Shown here in pieces: positions 38,899 to 47,554 of a stretch of DNA of 64,000 nucleotides (positions within the stretch are counted from its first letter, which is position 1; every line of letters begins with the position of its first letter). The notes beneath the pieces are model-generated. The model ran no database searches. It was given only the letters and a program-made list of their open reading frames with translations, and had not been told where the DNA came from. The translations under genes and the position numbers were made by a program. Source of the stretch: Polyangium sp. 6x1 (GTDB lineage: Bacteria > Myxococcota_A > Polyangia > Polyangiales > Polyangiaceae); the NCBI RefSeq assembly GCF_029946515.1, contig NZ_JARZHH010000035.1:1-64000 (forward strand), read 5' to 3'.

Positions 38899-41217
38899 GT
38901 GACGGACGCACCCGGAACCTCGCCCCTGACGCCCAAGCCCACCCAGGCCGTGGAGCGCGCGCCCGAGGGGGCCCTGAGCCCTGCCGTCGTCTGGCAGATG
39001 GTCCGCAAGTACTGGTCCACGGCGCTCGGGGCGGCGCTCGTGGTCTCGCTCGCGGCGACGTTCAATACCCTCGGCCAGGTCAAGATCTACCAGGCGCAGT
39101 CGACGATCCTCTTCGACCCGAACCCGCCGCGTCCCCTCGGCCAGAAGGTCGAGAACATCGTGGATCTCGGCGCGGGCAGCTTCTGGGACAACCGCGAGTA
39201 TTACGAGACGCAATACAAGATCATCCAATCGATGAAGGTCGCGTCGTCCGTGGTGAGCGAGCTCGGGCTCCACCACGACGGCGGCTTTCTCGGCAACCTC
39301 CCGCCCGGGACGCCCGCGCCGGATGCGAGCGTGCCCGAGGAAATGGCGGCGGAGGCCCTCCGCGGCCGGATCAAAGTCGAGCCGATCAAGGAGAGCCGGC
39401 TCGCCGTCGTCAAACTCGAAGACGCCGATCCGCAGCGCGCCCAGCGAATCCTCAACGTCCTCGTCGATACCTACGTCCAGCAAAACCTCGACGACGCCGT
39501 GACCTCGACGGCGACGGCTGCGGATTGGCTGCGCAGCCAGCTCGACAAACTCAAGGTCGACCTCGAGTCGAGCGAAATGGCGCTGCACGAGTACAAGGAG
39601 ACGAAGAACATCCTCTCCGTCGCGATCGACGATCAGTCGAACATGCTGCGCGAGGAGATGAAGCAGCTCAATGACACGCTGACGTCGGTCCGAACGCGGA
39701 AAGAAGAGGTCCAGGCGCGGCGGGACGAGCTCGCGAAGGTGAAGGGGGAAAACCCCACGGATTTGCCGGCGAGCGAGCTTTTGGAGAGCCACGTCTTGAT
39801 GGGCCTCCGGACCTCGTACGAGGAGGCGATTCGCACGCGCGACGGCCTTCTCGGCGAGGGCAAAGGGCGCAATTACCCCGACGTGAAGGAGGCCGACGCG
39901 CGGGCCGATGCGGCGAAGAAGGCCTTGCTCGCCGAGGTGAAGAACATCCAGCGCGCCCTCGACAAGGATCTCGCCGTCCTGAAGCGCCAGGAGGCGGGGC
40001 TCTCGGGGCTCTTCGAGCGGTCGAAGAAGCAGGCCCTCGATTTGAACCTGCTCGAAATCGAGTACAACCGCCTCCGCCGCTCGAAAGAGAACAACGAAAA
40101 GCTTTATTCGCTCGTCCTCGAACGCACGAAGGAGAGCGATCTGGCGCGTGTCCTCCGCGTCAACAACATCCGCGTCCTCGATCGGCCGCTCGTCCCGCGC
40201 GCGCCGGTGCGGCCGCAGGTCACGCGCAGCATCGCGATTGGCGTGTTTCTGGGCGTCCTGCTCGGCATCGCGACGGCGCTCGCCCGGGGGCTGCTCGACC
40301 GCAGCTTGAAGACGCCCGACGAGGTCGAAAAAGACCTCGGCTTGCCGTTCCTCGGCCTCCTGCCCGAGATCGACGAGAATGGGACCCGGCCCGGCTCGTA
40401 TTCGCCGCGGCGGCAGCGTGGCAAGCCCGTGCGCGTGGCGAACTCCGAGCTCATCGTGCACGAGCATCCGACGAGCGGCATCGCGGAGGCGGCGCGCACC
40501 ATCCGGACGAACCTGCTCTTCATGGCCCCGGACAAACCCTACCGCACGCTGCTCGTCACGAGCGCGGGGCCTTCGGAGGGCAAGACCACGGTCGCCACGT
40601 GCATTGCGATCGTCATGGCCCAGGCGGGGCAGAAGGTCGCGCTCATCGATTGTGATCTGCGCCGGCCGCGCGTGCACCGCGTCTTCCGCAAGACGTCCGA
40701 GGTCGGCGTGACGACGGCGATGCTCGACGATTCGCTCGACGAGGCCGTGCTCGACACGGACGTGCCGAATCTGTGGGTCATCCCCGCCGGCCCGATCCCG
40801 CCGAACCCGGCGGAGTTGCTCCACAGCGAGAAATTCAGGAAGTTCCTCGACGACGTGAAGAAGCGCTTCGATCGGGTGATCATCGACAGCCCGCCGATCG
40901 TGCCGGTCACGGACGCGGCCGTCCTCTCCACGCTGGTCGACGGCACGGTGCTCGTCGTGCGCGCGTTCAAGACGACGAAGGACCTCGCGCGGCACGCGGT
41001 GCGCGCATTGCAGGACATCGGCGCGACGAAGGCGGGCGCGGTGCTCAACGCGGTGAACTTCAACCGCGACGAGTACAAGTATCGATATTATTACTATCGC
41101 CGCGAAGGGTATTACGAGGGCGAGGAAGCCGCGGCGGCGCGGCCCGCGCGGAAGGCGGCGCGGGCCAAAGCGGCGGCCGAGGACGAGCACGGCGCGGGGA
41201 GCGCTCCGCCGACTTGA
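38899..41217 (+). CDS. Wzc/BY-kinase-type polysaccharide co-polymerase and tyrosine autokinase
   Basis: The 772-residue inner-membrane protein has an N-terminal Wzz domain between two helices (about residues 40-60 and 430-455), with a long coiled coil in the periplasmic loop. The cytosolic kinase domain has Walker A SAGPSEGKTTVA (about 555), the Walker A' LIDCDLRRP and Walker B VIIDSPP. The C-terminal tyrosine cluster (YKYRYYYYRREGYY, about 726-740) is the autophosphorylation site. Such proteins control chain length and export of exopolysaccharide. A GTG start at 38899 is used. It opens the exopolysaccharide region. Confidence 0.93.
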   Translation: MTDAPGTSPLTPKPTQAVERAPEGALSPAVVWQMVRKYWSTALGAALVVSLAATFNTLGQVKIYQAQSTILFDPNPPRPLGQKVENIVDLGAGSFWDNREYYETQYKIIQSMKVASSVVSELGLHHDGGFLGNLPPGTPAPDASVPEEMAAEALRGRIKVEPIKESRLAVVKLEDADPQRAQRILNVLVDTYVQQNLDDAVTSTATAADWLRSQLDKLKVDLESSEMALHEYKETKNILSVAIDDQSNMLREEMKQLNDTLTSVRTRKEEVQARRDELAKVKGENPTDLPASELLESHVLMGLRTSYEEAIRTRDGLLGEGKGRNYPDVKEADARADAAKKALLAEVKNIQRALDKDLAVLKRQEAGLSGLFERSKKQALDLNLLEIEYNRLRRSKENNEKLYSLVLERTKESDLARVLRVNNIRVLDRPLVPRAPVRPQVTRSIAIGVFLGVLLGIATALARGLLDRSLKTPDEVEKDLGLPFLGLLPEIDENGTRPGSYSPRRQRGKPVRVANSELIVHEHPTSGIAEAARTIRTNLLFMAPDKPYRTLLVTSAGPSEGKTTVATCIAIVMAQAGQKVALIDCDLRRPRVHRVFRKTSEVGVTTAMLDDSLDEAVLDTDVPNLWVIPAGPIPPNPAELLHSEKFRKFLDDVKKRFDRVIIDSPPIVPVTDAAVLSTLVDGTVLVVRAFKTTKDLARHAVRALQDIGATKAGAVLNAVNFNRDEYKYRYYYYRREGYYEGEEAAAARPARKAARAKAAAEDEHGAGSAPPT

Positions 41218-42776
41218 ATCGACCGGCCTCCGCGGCCCGCGGCGCCCTCCTCGTCGCAGCGGCCTTCTTCGCGAGCAAGCTCCTGCTTTGCCCCCTGCAG
41301 AGCGGCGACTGGCTCTCCCGCCCTCTCGGGGACGACGCCTATTATTACCTGACCGTCGCGCGGAACATCGGAGCGGGGCAGGGGATCACCTACGACGGCG
41401 CCGCGACGAACGGCTTTCACCCGCTGCAGATGGCGGCGTGCGTCGTGCTCGGCCTGATCACGGGCTTCGACCAGCGGCTCGCGCCGATGGCGCTCGTTCT
41501 TTTCAACCTGGCCGTGTTTCACCTGCTCGGGACGTGGCTGCTCGTGCGCCTCGCGTCGCGCCTCGGGCCCGTGAGCTTGCCGCTCGGGCTCTCGCTCGCG
41601 GTCCTCTGGAATGCATCGGCCGCGGGGTTTGCGAGTTATAGCGGCCTGGAGACGCCCCTCGCGCTTTGTGGCTGGCTCTGGCTCCTCACGACCTTGCACG
41701 ATTATCACGCGGGCCCGTCCCTCCGCGCCGCGGCTTGGCTCGGCGTGGCCGGGGGGTTTGCGTTCCTGGCGCGGAACGACATTGCCGTCCTCTGCGGTCT
41801 GGCCGTCCTTTCCACGGTTTTTCCGCGGATGCTCGGCGCCTCCTCGGCCGGGGCTCCGCTCGGGGAGCGGGCGCGGCTCGCGTCGATCGCGGCCGTCGTC
41901 ATGGCGCTCCTCGCCGCACCCTGGCTCCTCCGAAACCTCGTCCTTTTCAGCTCACCCATGCCCCAGAGCGGCGCCGCCGAGGCCGCGGGTGGCCTCTACG
42001 ACATCGGTCGAATGGCGCAATGGCGCGCCGTCGCCGTGTCCGCCGTCGTCAATCTGGCCGTCGCCAACATCCCCGTCGATTCGCCCGCGTGGCTCGGCCA
42101 CGTCGTGATCCTCCTCGGCGTCCCCCTCGCGCTCGCGGGTCTCGTGCTCCTGTGGCGCGTCGAGCATCGAGCTTCCACCGTGCTCCGGTGCGCCGCGGCG
42201 GCCTCGATCCTCCTCGTCCTCGTTTATGGAGGCGCGTTTGGCGCGACGCACATGGTTCGGCGGTGGCTCGCGCCGCTCGTGGTGGTGGGGATCCTCGGGG
42301 CGACCGCGGTGTTCGCCTCGAAGCGCCCGCGCGCCCTGCATGCGTTCGCAGCCGTCACCGTTTTGTTTTACGTCGCGAAGCTCGGCGTCGAGGTGCGGCG
42401 CATTTCGAGCGGCGGCGGCAGCTTCCGCACGAATACCGTGGAGCTCGCCGCGTTCGTCGCAAGTCAGCCGGCCGGGACGCGGATCGGCGCGCTGCAGAGC
42501 GGGCTCCCGGGGTGGGTACGTCCCGGCGTCGTGAACCTCGACGGCAAGATGAATCGACGCGTCCTCGCGGCCATTCGGGCCGGCGACTTCGCCACGTGGC
42601 TCGCCGCCTCGGACCTCGATATCGCGGTGGATCACGGTTTCTTCGGGCGGGACCTCGATCCCGCCGTCCTCGCCCGGTTCGATCGGTGCGTCGGGGCGCA
42701 CGGCCTCATCGTGCTCCGGCGGCGAAGCGGGGACGCGGTCGCCTCGAATCCCTGCTCCGGCGTGCATTCGCAATAG
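41214..42776 (+). CDS. Multi-helix membrane glycosyltransferase-like protein (GT-C fold)
   Basis: The TTG start overlaps the wzc stop (TTGA). The 520-residue protein has about eleven membrane helices. Its first outside loop carries GDDAYYYLTVARNIGAGQGI followed by TNGFHPLQ, the Asp-containing pattern of GT-C enzymes that use polyprenyl-phosphate sugars, such as PMT/ArnT relatives. The C-terminal soluble part (about 110 residues) contains LPGWVRPGVVNLDGKMN. It probably adds a sugar to the polymer or a lipid on the periplasmic side. Coupling to wzc supports a role in the same pathway. Confidence 0.78.
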   Translation: MNRPASAARGALLVAAAFFASKLLLCPLQSGDWLSRPLGDDAYYYLTVARNIGAGQGITYDGAATNGFHPLQMAACVVLGLITGFDQRLAPMALVLFNLAVFHLLGTWLLVRLASRLGPVSLPLGLSLAVLWNASAAGFASYSGLETPLALCGWLWLLTTLHDYHAGPSLRAAAWLGVAGGFAFLARNDIAVLCGLAVLSTVFPRMLGASSAGAPLGERARLASIAAVVMALLAAPWLLRNLVLFSSPMPQSGAAEAAGGLYDIGRMAQWRAVAVSAVVNLAVANIPVDSPAWLGHVVILLGVPLALAGLVLLWRVEHRASTVLRCAAAASILLVLVYGGAFGATHMVRRWLAPLVVVGILGATAVFASKRPRALHAFAAVTVLFYVAKLGVEVRRISSGGGSFRTNTVELAAFVASQPAGTRIGALQSGLPGWVRPGVVNLDGKMNRRVLAAIRAGDFATWLAASDLDIAVDHGFFGRDLDPAVLARFDRCVGAHGLIVLRRRSGDAVASNPCSGVHSQ

Positions 42777-42798
42777 CGGCGAAAAGCCCGGACGTGGC

Positions 42799-43833
42799 TC
42801 AGAACATGTCCATGTCGGCGTCGCGGTACTCCCACCTGCGATAAAGCGAGAGGTCCGCGTTCGACGTCGCGATCGCCACGATGGGCGTCGTGGAGCGCCT
42901 CGACAGAAAGCCCAGCGAGGCGAGCGAGCCCCCGATCCGGGCCGAGCGCGCGATCGTGTAGACCTGCTCGAGGGAATGGCGGCGGGCCTCCATGGCGCAG
43001 GCCGCGAAGAGCGCCCGGGGCGCGCCGCGGCTCCGCGGGGCGACGAGAAAATCGCCGACGTGCAGGCGTTGCGGCTCGCCCGGGATGGGCAGGCGGGCGG
43101 CGGCCCAACCGCGGAGCGTATGGCCCTCGTCGAGGATCCGCACCTCGATGTATTCGCGCCGCGGACGCGACAGGCGCCAGCGGACGTACGCATGCGGGCG
43201 TTCGAGCACGCAATCGGAATCCGCGAGCACCCTCGCCATGAAGCCTTGCCATTCCTCTTCGCCAGGAGGTCCGACCTCGTAGCGGTAGCGGCCGAGGCGC
43301 AGCGGCAGCATTCGATCGAACGCGGCGCCTACGCATGTCGCGGCGAAGACGCCCGGCGCGCCGAATCGCGCGCCGAGCGGGCCCCAGGACACCGGACGGG
43401 CGGATCGGTCCACGGAAAACATCGCCGAGAAGCCGAGCCGGCCCAGATAGATCCGCAGCGCGGTCTCGTTGGGCCAGCCGAAGACGGCTTCGTGACCACG
43501 CGCGCCCGCGGCCTCGACGAGAAACCGGATCAATCGCTGGAAGAGCCCTTTGCCACGGTAGTCGGGGTGCGTGAACGCGCTGCTCAGGATCGCGGCCGAG
43601 ACGCGCCGCCCCTCCACGCGAAGGTGCTGCGCGGCGAAACCCACGTAGCCGACCAGCTTGTCGCCGTCGAACGCACCCGAGAGGAGCCCGTCGTGCGTGG
43701 GGTTCTGGAAGAACCACCAGTCCATGAAATCGGCGTCGAATTCCTCCGGCCGCACGCCGTGCAATTGCGCGAACGACGCGACGTGCTCCCTGACCTCGCC
43801 GCGCGCAATGGCACGAACCAGAATCTCCGTCAT
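42799..43833 (-). CDS. GNAT-family N-acetyltransferase (two-domain)
   Basis: The 344-residue protein has an N-terminal GNAT domain with LVGYVGFAAQHLRVEGRRV, SSAFTHPDYRGKGLFQRLIRF (acetyl-CoA loop RGKGLF) and GWPNETALRIYLGRLGF. A second, degenerate half follows (VLADSDCVLERPHAYVRWRLS). This layout is common for acyltransferases in polysaccharide clusters that modify sugars. It ends at DMDMF, 22 bases from the convergent GT-C gene, and starts eight bases after the deacetylase gene on the same strand. Confidence 0.85.
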   Translation of the reverse strand: MTEILVRAIARGEVREHVASFAQLHGVRPEEFDADFMDWWFFQNPTHDGLLSGAFDGDKLVGYVGFAAQHLRVEGRRVSAAILSSAFTHPDYRGKGLFQRLIRFLVEAAGARGHEAVFGWPNETALRIYLGRLGFSAMFSVDRSARPVSWGPLGARFGAPGVFAATCVGAAFDRMLPLRLGRYRYEVGPPGEEEWQGFMARVLADSDCVLERPHAYVRWRLSRPRREYIEVRILDEGHTLRGWAAARLPIPGEPQRLHVGDFLVAPRSRGAPRALFAACAMEARRHSLEQVYTIARSARIGGSLASLGFLSRRSTTPIVAIATSNADLSLYRRWEYRDADMDMF

Positions 43834-43841
43834 GGCTCTCC

Positions 43842-44591
43842 TCAGGCGCGGCGGTGCAGGCTCGCGCGCAAGCGACGCTCGACGCGGAACGTGAGGAGCC
43901 GCCGCGCGACGGGCGAGAGACGATAACGATCCCGCGGGCTCTGCATCGACGCGCTGATCACGTCGCGATAAAGCCAGAAGATCGAGGTGGCGTCGTTCCG
44001 CGCCGGACCAAAGCTCGAACACGCGGCCTCGTAGCCGGCGCGGCGCACGGCGCGGACCACGCGCGCGGAGAGCGAGCCGCCCGGATAGGCGAAGAGCGTG
44101 ACGGGCCTGCCGAGCAGATCCTCGAGATCCTGCCGGCTCCCGCGCAGCTCGTCTTCCAGGCGCGTATCGTCGAGGCGCACGAGATCCGGGTGCGTGCGCG
44201 TATGCGAGCCGATCGTCATGCCCGCGTCCACGAGCGCGCGCAGCTCGGCCGGGCCCATCCGCTTCGCGCACGAGACACCTTTGCGGAGGTGTTCCGTCGT
44301 GACGAAGAACGTCGCCGGGATGCCGAGCGCCCGCAGGATCGGCAAGGCGTGCTCGTGCTGGTTTCGCCAGCCGTCGTCGAACGTCACGAATGCCGAGTGA
44401 TCGTCCTCCGCGCGGCCGTCGTCGATCTGGCGCACGAGATCATCGAGCGAGCCGAACCGATAACCCCGCCGCTGAAGCTCCTCCAGGTGAAACCGGAACG
44501 CCTCGGGGCTGTGCCGGAAAAAGAGCCCATCCTCGTCGGAGAGGCCCGCGGCGTCGCCCTCGGGCAGGATATGATGATAAAGCAGAATCAC
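43842..44591 (-). CDS. Polysaccharide deacetylase (NodB domain)
   Basis: The 249-residue protein has the NodB motifs: MILLYHHI at the start, TFDDGW with the catalytic and metal-binding Asp, SHTRTHPDL with the two metal His, and YPGGSLSARV. It removes N-acetyl groups from sugars. No signal peptide is visible with the GTG start at 44591, so it may act in the cytoplasm on a lipid-linked sugar, or the true start is upstream. It lies between the GNAT and WecA-like genes on the same strand. Confidence 0.9.
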   Translation of the reverse strand: MILLYHHILPEGDAAGLSDEDGLFFRHSPEAFRFHLEELQRRGYRFGSLDDLVRQIDDGRAEDDHSAFVTFDDGWRNQHEHALPILRALGIPATFFVTTEHLRKGVSCAKRMGPAELRALVDAGMTIGSHTRTHPDLVRLDDTRLEDELRGSRQDLEDLLGRPVTLFAYPGGSLSARVVRAVRRAGYEAACSSFGPARNDATSIFWLYRDVISASMQSPRDRYRLSPVARRLLTFRVERRLRASLHRRA

Positions 44592-44637
44592 CGCGGGGCA
44601 GCCTTGGCCATCAAAAACTGGCCGTCAAGTCGTCTCC

Positions 44638-46158
44638 TCACGTCCCCGACGCGGCCTCGAGCGCCGGTGTTTCGGCTGCCGCCGCTTCCGCAAGCACCCG
44701 CGGCGCGAGGCGACTCTTCACGCGCGCGAGGCTCGCCTCCACCATGTCCGTCACGACCTGGAGCAGCACCTCGGTCTGCGGCGAGACGTCGCCGAAATCG
44801 CTGCGCAGGCCGAATTTCAGCTCCGCCCGCGCCGCGTCGTCCCGGCCGATCGGATAACGCGCCGACACAACATCCCGGCCGTAGGGATCCTCGTCCGTGG
44901 GGTTCGTCCAGCGAAACGCCGTCGGCTCGCCTTCGGTCACGGGGAGGATCTCGACGTACGCGAGCTGCCCGTCGAGCGCGAAGAGCCCGAGCGTGGAGAG
45001 AACGTCGGCCTCGGACCGCGCCGCCTCGAAGCGCGCGGGGAGCCGCGGCAAGAGCCGCCGCAAGATCTCGCTGTCGCGCGAGCGCAGCCTCTCTTTTTGC
45101 CGCCGCCGCCCGTGCACCTGCTCGAAATAGCCCACGGCGCGCACGAGCCCGATGAACACCACGCTGCTCGCCACGAGCGCGAGCCCCACCTGCCAGCTCC
45201 GGCCGAGCGAGATCCCGATCGCCGCCACCGTGAGCAGCACGCTCACGCCGTAAATGATGAGCACCGCGCGTCGATGCGTGATGCCCATGTCGAGCAGGCG
45301 GTGATGGATGTGCCCGCGATCCGGCGAGAACAGCGGCCGCCGCTCGAGCCAGCGCCGCACCATCGCGAAGAGCGTATCGAAGATCGGCACGCCGAGCGCC
45401 ACCACGGGCACGAGCAGCGAGACCGTGGTCGACGCCTTTTGCGTCGCGCCGATGAGCGACGTCGCGGCGATGACGTAGCCGAGGAAATAACTCCCCGAGT
45501 CGCCCATGAAGATGCGCGCGGGGTTGAAATTGTAGAAAAGAAACCCGATGATCGCGCCCATCATCGTCGCCATGAAGAGCGCCGGCAGCGTGCCGAACGA
45601 CAGATACGCGACGACGAAATTCGTCAGGGCTGCGAAGAACACGACGCCCGCGGCGAGCCCGTCGAGCCCGTCGATGAGGTTCACCGCATTCACGATGCCC
45701 ACGATCCAGAGCACCGTGACGGGCAGGGCGAAGATGCCCATCGACAGCTCGCCCACGAAGGGCAAGGAAATCGCCTCGATCCGGAATCCGCAGGCGAACG
45801 CGAGCACGGCCACCACGAGCTGCGCATAGAGCTTGTGCAGCGCGCGGAGGCCACGCGTGTCGTCGATCGCCCCCACGCCGCAGAGGATCGCGCCGCCCGC
45901 GAAGAGGCCGATGACCTTGCGCACGTCCTGGGTGAACGCCTGCGCCACGACCGATTGCACGAAAAACAGGCCCACGAGCGGCGCGAAGAACCCCGCAAAA
46001 ATCGCGAGGCCGCCGAGCCTCGGCGTCTCGTGGCGGTGCACGTGCCTGCCGCCGGGCCGCGAGACCGCGCCGAGCCGGAACGCGAGGAGGCGCACGAGCG
46101 GCGTGAAGATCCCACTGACGAGCGCCGAGAGCGCGAACGCCGCCAGGTAGGTCCTCAT
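44638..46158 (-). CDS. WecA/MraY-type polyprenyl-phosphate sugar-1-phosphate transferase with C-terminal extension
   Basis: The 506-residue protein starts polymer synthesis by transferring a sugar-1-phosphate to undecaprenyl phosphate. Motifs are in order: AIDDTRGLRALHKL, NAVNLIDGLDGLAAG, RIFMGDSGSYFLGY and PDRGHIHHRLLDMG (the HIHH motif of the WecA group). About eleven helices are visible. After the last helix a 150-residue cytosolic part, starting at a basic GRRRQKERLRSRD hinge, looks like a GAF-type or regulatory domain, absent from E. coli WecA (367 residues). It lies in an exopolysaccharide region. Confidence 0.93.
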   Translation of the reverse strand: MRTYLAAFALSALVSGIFTPLVRLLAFRLGAVSRPGGRHVHRHETPRLGGLAIFAGFFAPLVGLFFVQSVVAQAFTQDVRKVIGLFAGGAILCGVGAIDDTRGLRALHKLYAQLVVAVLAFACGFRIEAISLPFVGELSMGIFALPVTVLWIVGIVNAVNLIDGLDGLAAGVVFFAALTNFVVAYLSFGTLPALFMATMMGAIIGFLFYNFNPARIFMGDSGSYFLGYVIAATSLIGATQKASTTVSLLVPVVALGVPIFDTLFAMVRRWLERRPLFSPDRGHIHHRLLDMGITHRRAVLIIYGVSVLLTVAAIGISLGRSWQVGLALVASSVVFIGLVRAVGYFEQVHGRRRQKERLRSRDSEILRRLLPRLPARFEAARSEADVLSTLGLFALDGQLAYVEILPVTEGEPTAFRWTNPTDEDPYGRDVVSARYPIGRDDAARAELKFGLRSDFGDVSPQTEVLLQVVTDMVEASLARVKSRLAPRVLAEAAAAETPALEAASGT

Positions 46159-46213
46159 GCTCCGATGCCTCCCATCATCGCTGGATCTTGGTTGTCCGGT
46201 GGGTCTTCCACAT

Positions 46214-47452
46214 TCAAGGCCGACGCGCGAGCGGCGGCAGAGCGTTCGACGCCTCCTTCAACAGGGCGCGGTAGCGGGCCGAGGATACGGGACGATCGTA
46301 CCGTTCGTCGAAGATCCTGCGGGCTCGCGTGCCCTTCTCGTCCCAGACGGCCCTCCGCGTGACCGCGTCTTCGAGCGCGCGGCACAGGCCCTCGACGTCG
46401 CCGGGGCGGCCCGTCCAGCCGAGATCGTCGTCGCGCACCACGCGGGCGACCTCGCAGCGCGGCGGTCCGAGGTAGAGCACCGGCCGCCCCGCGGCGAGCG
46501 CGCCGTACAGCTTGCTCGGGACGAGCAAGCCTTCGAGATCCTCGCGCAACGAGACGAGGTGGACGTCCGCGGCCGAGAGGCTCTCGCCGATCGCGTCGTG
46601 GGGCTGATACGGCAGGAAACGCACGTTTTCGAGGCCCTTCGCCAGCGCCTCGGCCTCGGCGCGCCGCACGCCGTCCCCGATGAACAACACGACGAGCTCG
46701 GGCAACGAATCCTTCAGGCGCCGCGCGGCCTCGACGAACGTCCGGACGTCGTGACCGATGCCGAGGTTGCCGCTGTACATCGCCAGGAATCGTCCGTCCA
46801 AACCATGGGCTTTACGAAAAGGATGACCCTCGCGTTCGCGGGGCGACACGAGGCGGCCGTCGGACCAGTTCGGCAGGACGCGGATACGCTCGCGGGGCGC
46901 GCCTTGCGCGACGAGGCGATCGGCCATGCCTTCGGAGAGCGCGACGATGCGGGCGGCGGCGTGGTGCGTCGCGCGGCCGAGGCCGAGCAGCGCGAGCGAC
47001 GCCGGGCCACGCGGCGCGAGATAACCGAGCTGGATCGCGGCCTCCGGATAGACGTCCTGCACCCACGTCACGAGCGGCAAACGGCGGGCGAGGGCGACGA
47101 GCGCGCCGCCCGCGGCGATCATCGGCGGGGTCGTGAGCACGAGCAGCACGTCGGGTTTGGCTTCGCGGGCGGCAGCGAGCACGCTCGTGGCCCAGAACGA
47201 AAGGTAATCGGCGAGGCGGCCGGCCATCGTGGCCTTGCCGAAGCGCGTGGCGAAGGGCCGCACGACGTCGACGCCGCGGATGTGCTCGCGAGTTGGAAGG
47301 GGAGGTGCGTCGCCGCCGAGATATCCGCCGCGGCTCGCAATGACCGTCACGTCGTCGCCCGCGGCGGCGAGGTCCTCGCAGAGCTCGGTGAGCAGCTGCG
47401 ACGTGGCGGCGTGGTCGGGGGCATAAAATTGGTTGACGGCGACGACGCGCAT
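46214..47452 (-). CDS. Glycosyltransferase family 4 (WbuB-like)
   Basis: The 412-residue GT-B enzyme has the N-terminal nucleotide-sugar acceptor half (MRVVAVNQFYAPDHAATSQL) and the C-terminal half with MYSGNLGIGHDVRTFVEA and the GLLVPSKLYGALAAGRPVLY donor-binding segment. The last resembles WbuB-type sequences, where PSKxxxYxAxG replaces the common EAMACG. It probably adds an amino sugar during repeat-unit assembly in the cytoplasm. The gene is divergent from the carbamoyltransferase with a 102-base gap holding both promoters. It ends 56 bases before the WecA-like gene. Confidence 0.9.
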   Translation of the reverse strand: MRVVAVNQFYAPDHAATSQLLTELCEDLAAAGDDVTVIASRGGYLGGDAPPLPTREHIRGVDVVRPFATRFGKATMAGRLADYLSFWATSVLAAAREAKPDVLLVLTTPPMIAAGGALVALARRLPLVTWVQDVYPEAAIQLGYLAPRGPASLALLGLGRATHHAAARIVALSEGMADRLVAQGAPRERIRVLPNWSDGRLVSPREREGHPFRKAHGLDGRFLAMYSGNLGIGHDVRTFVEAARRLKDSLPELVVLFIGDGVRRAEAEALAKGLENVRFLPYQPHDAIGESLSAADVHLVSLREDLEGLLVPSKLYGALAAGRPVLYLGPPRCEVARVVRDDDLGWTGRPGDVEGLCRALEDAVTRRAVWDEKGTRARRIFDERYDRPVSSARYRALLKEASNALPPLARRP

Positions 47453-47554
47453 GCGAAGGGGATCCTGCGGGCCCCGGACCATGCCGGCTTGACGCTGCCC
47501 GCTTTCGATCGTTACCTTTCGCCTCCGCGCGACCTGGGCGCAACGGAGAAATGA

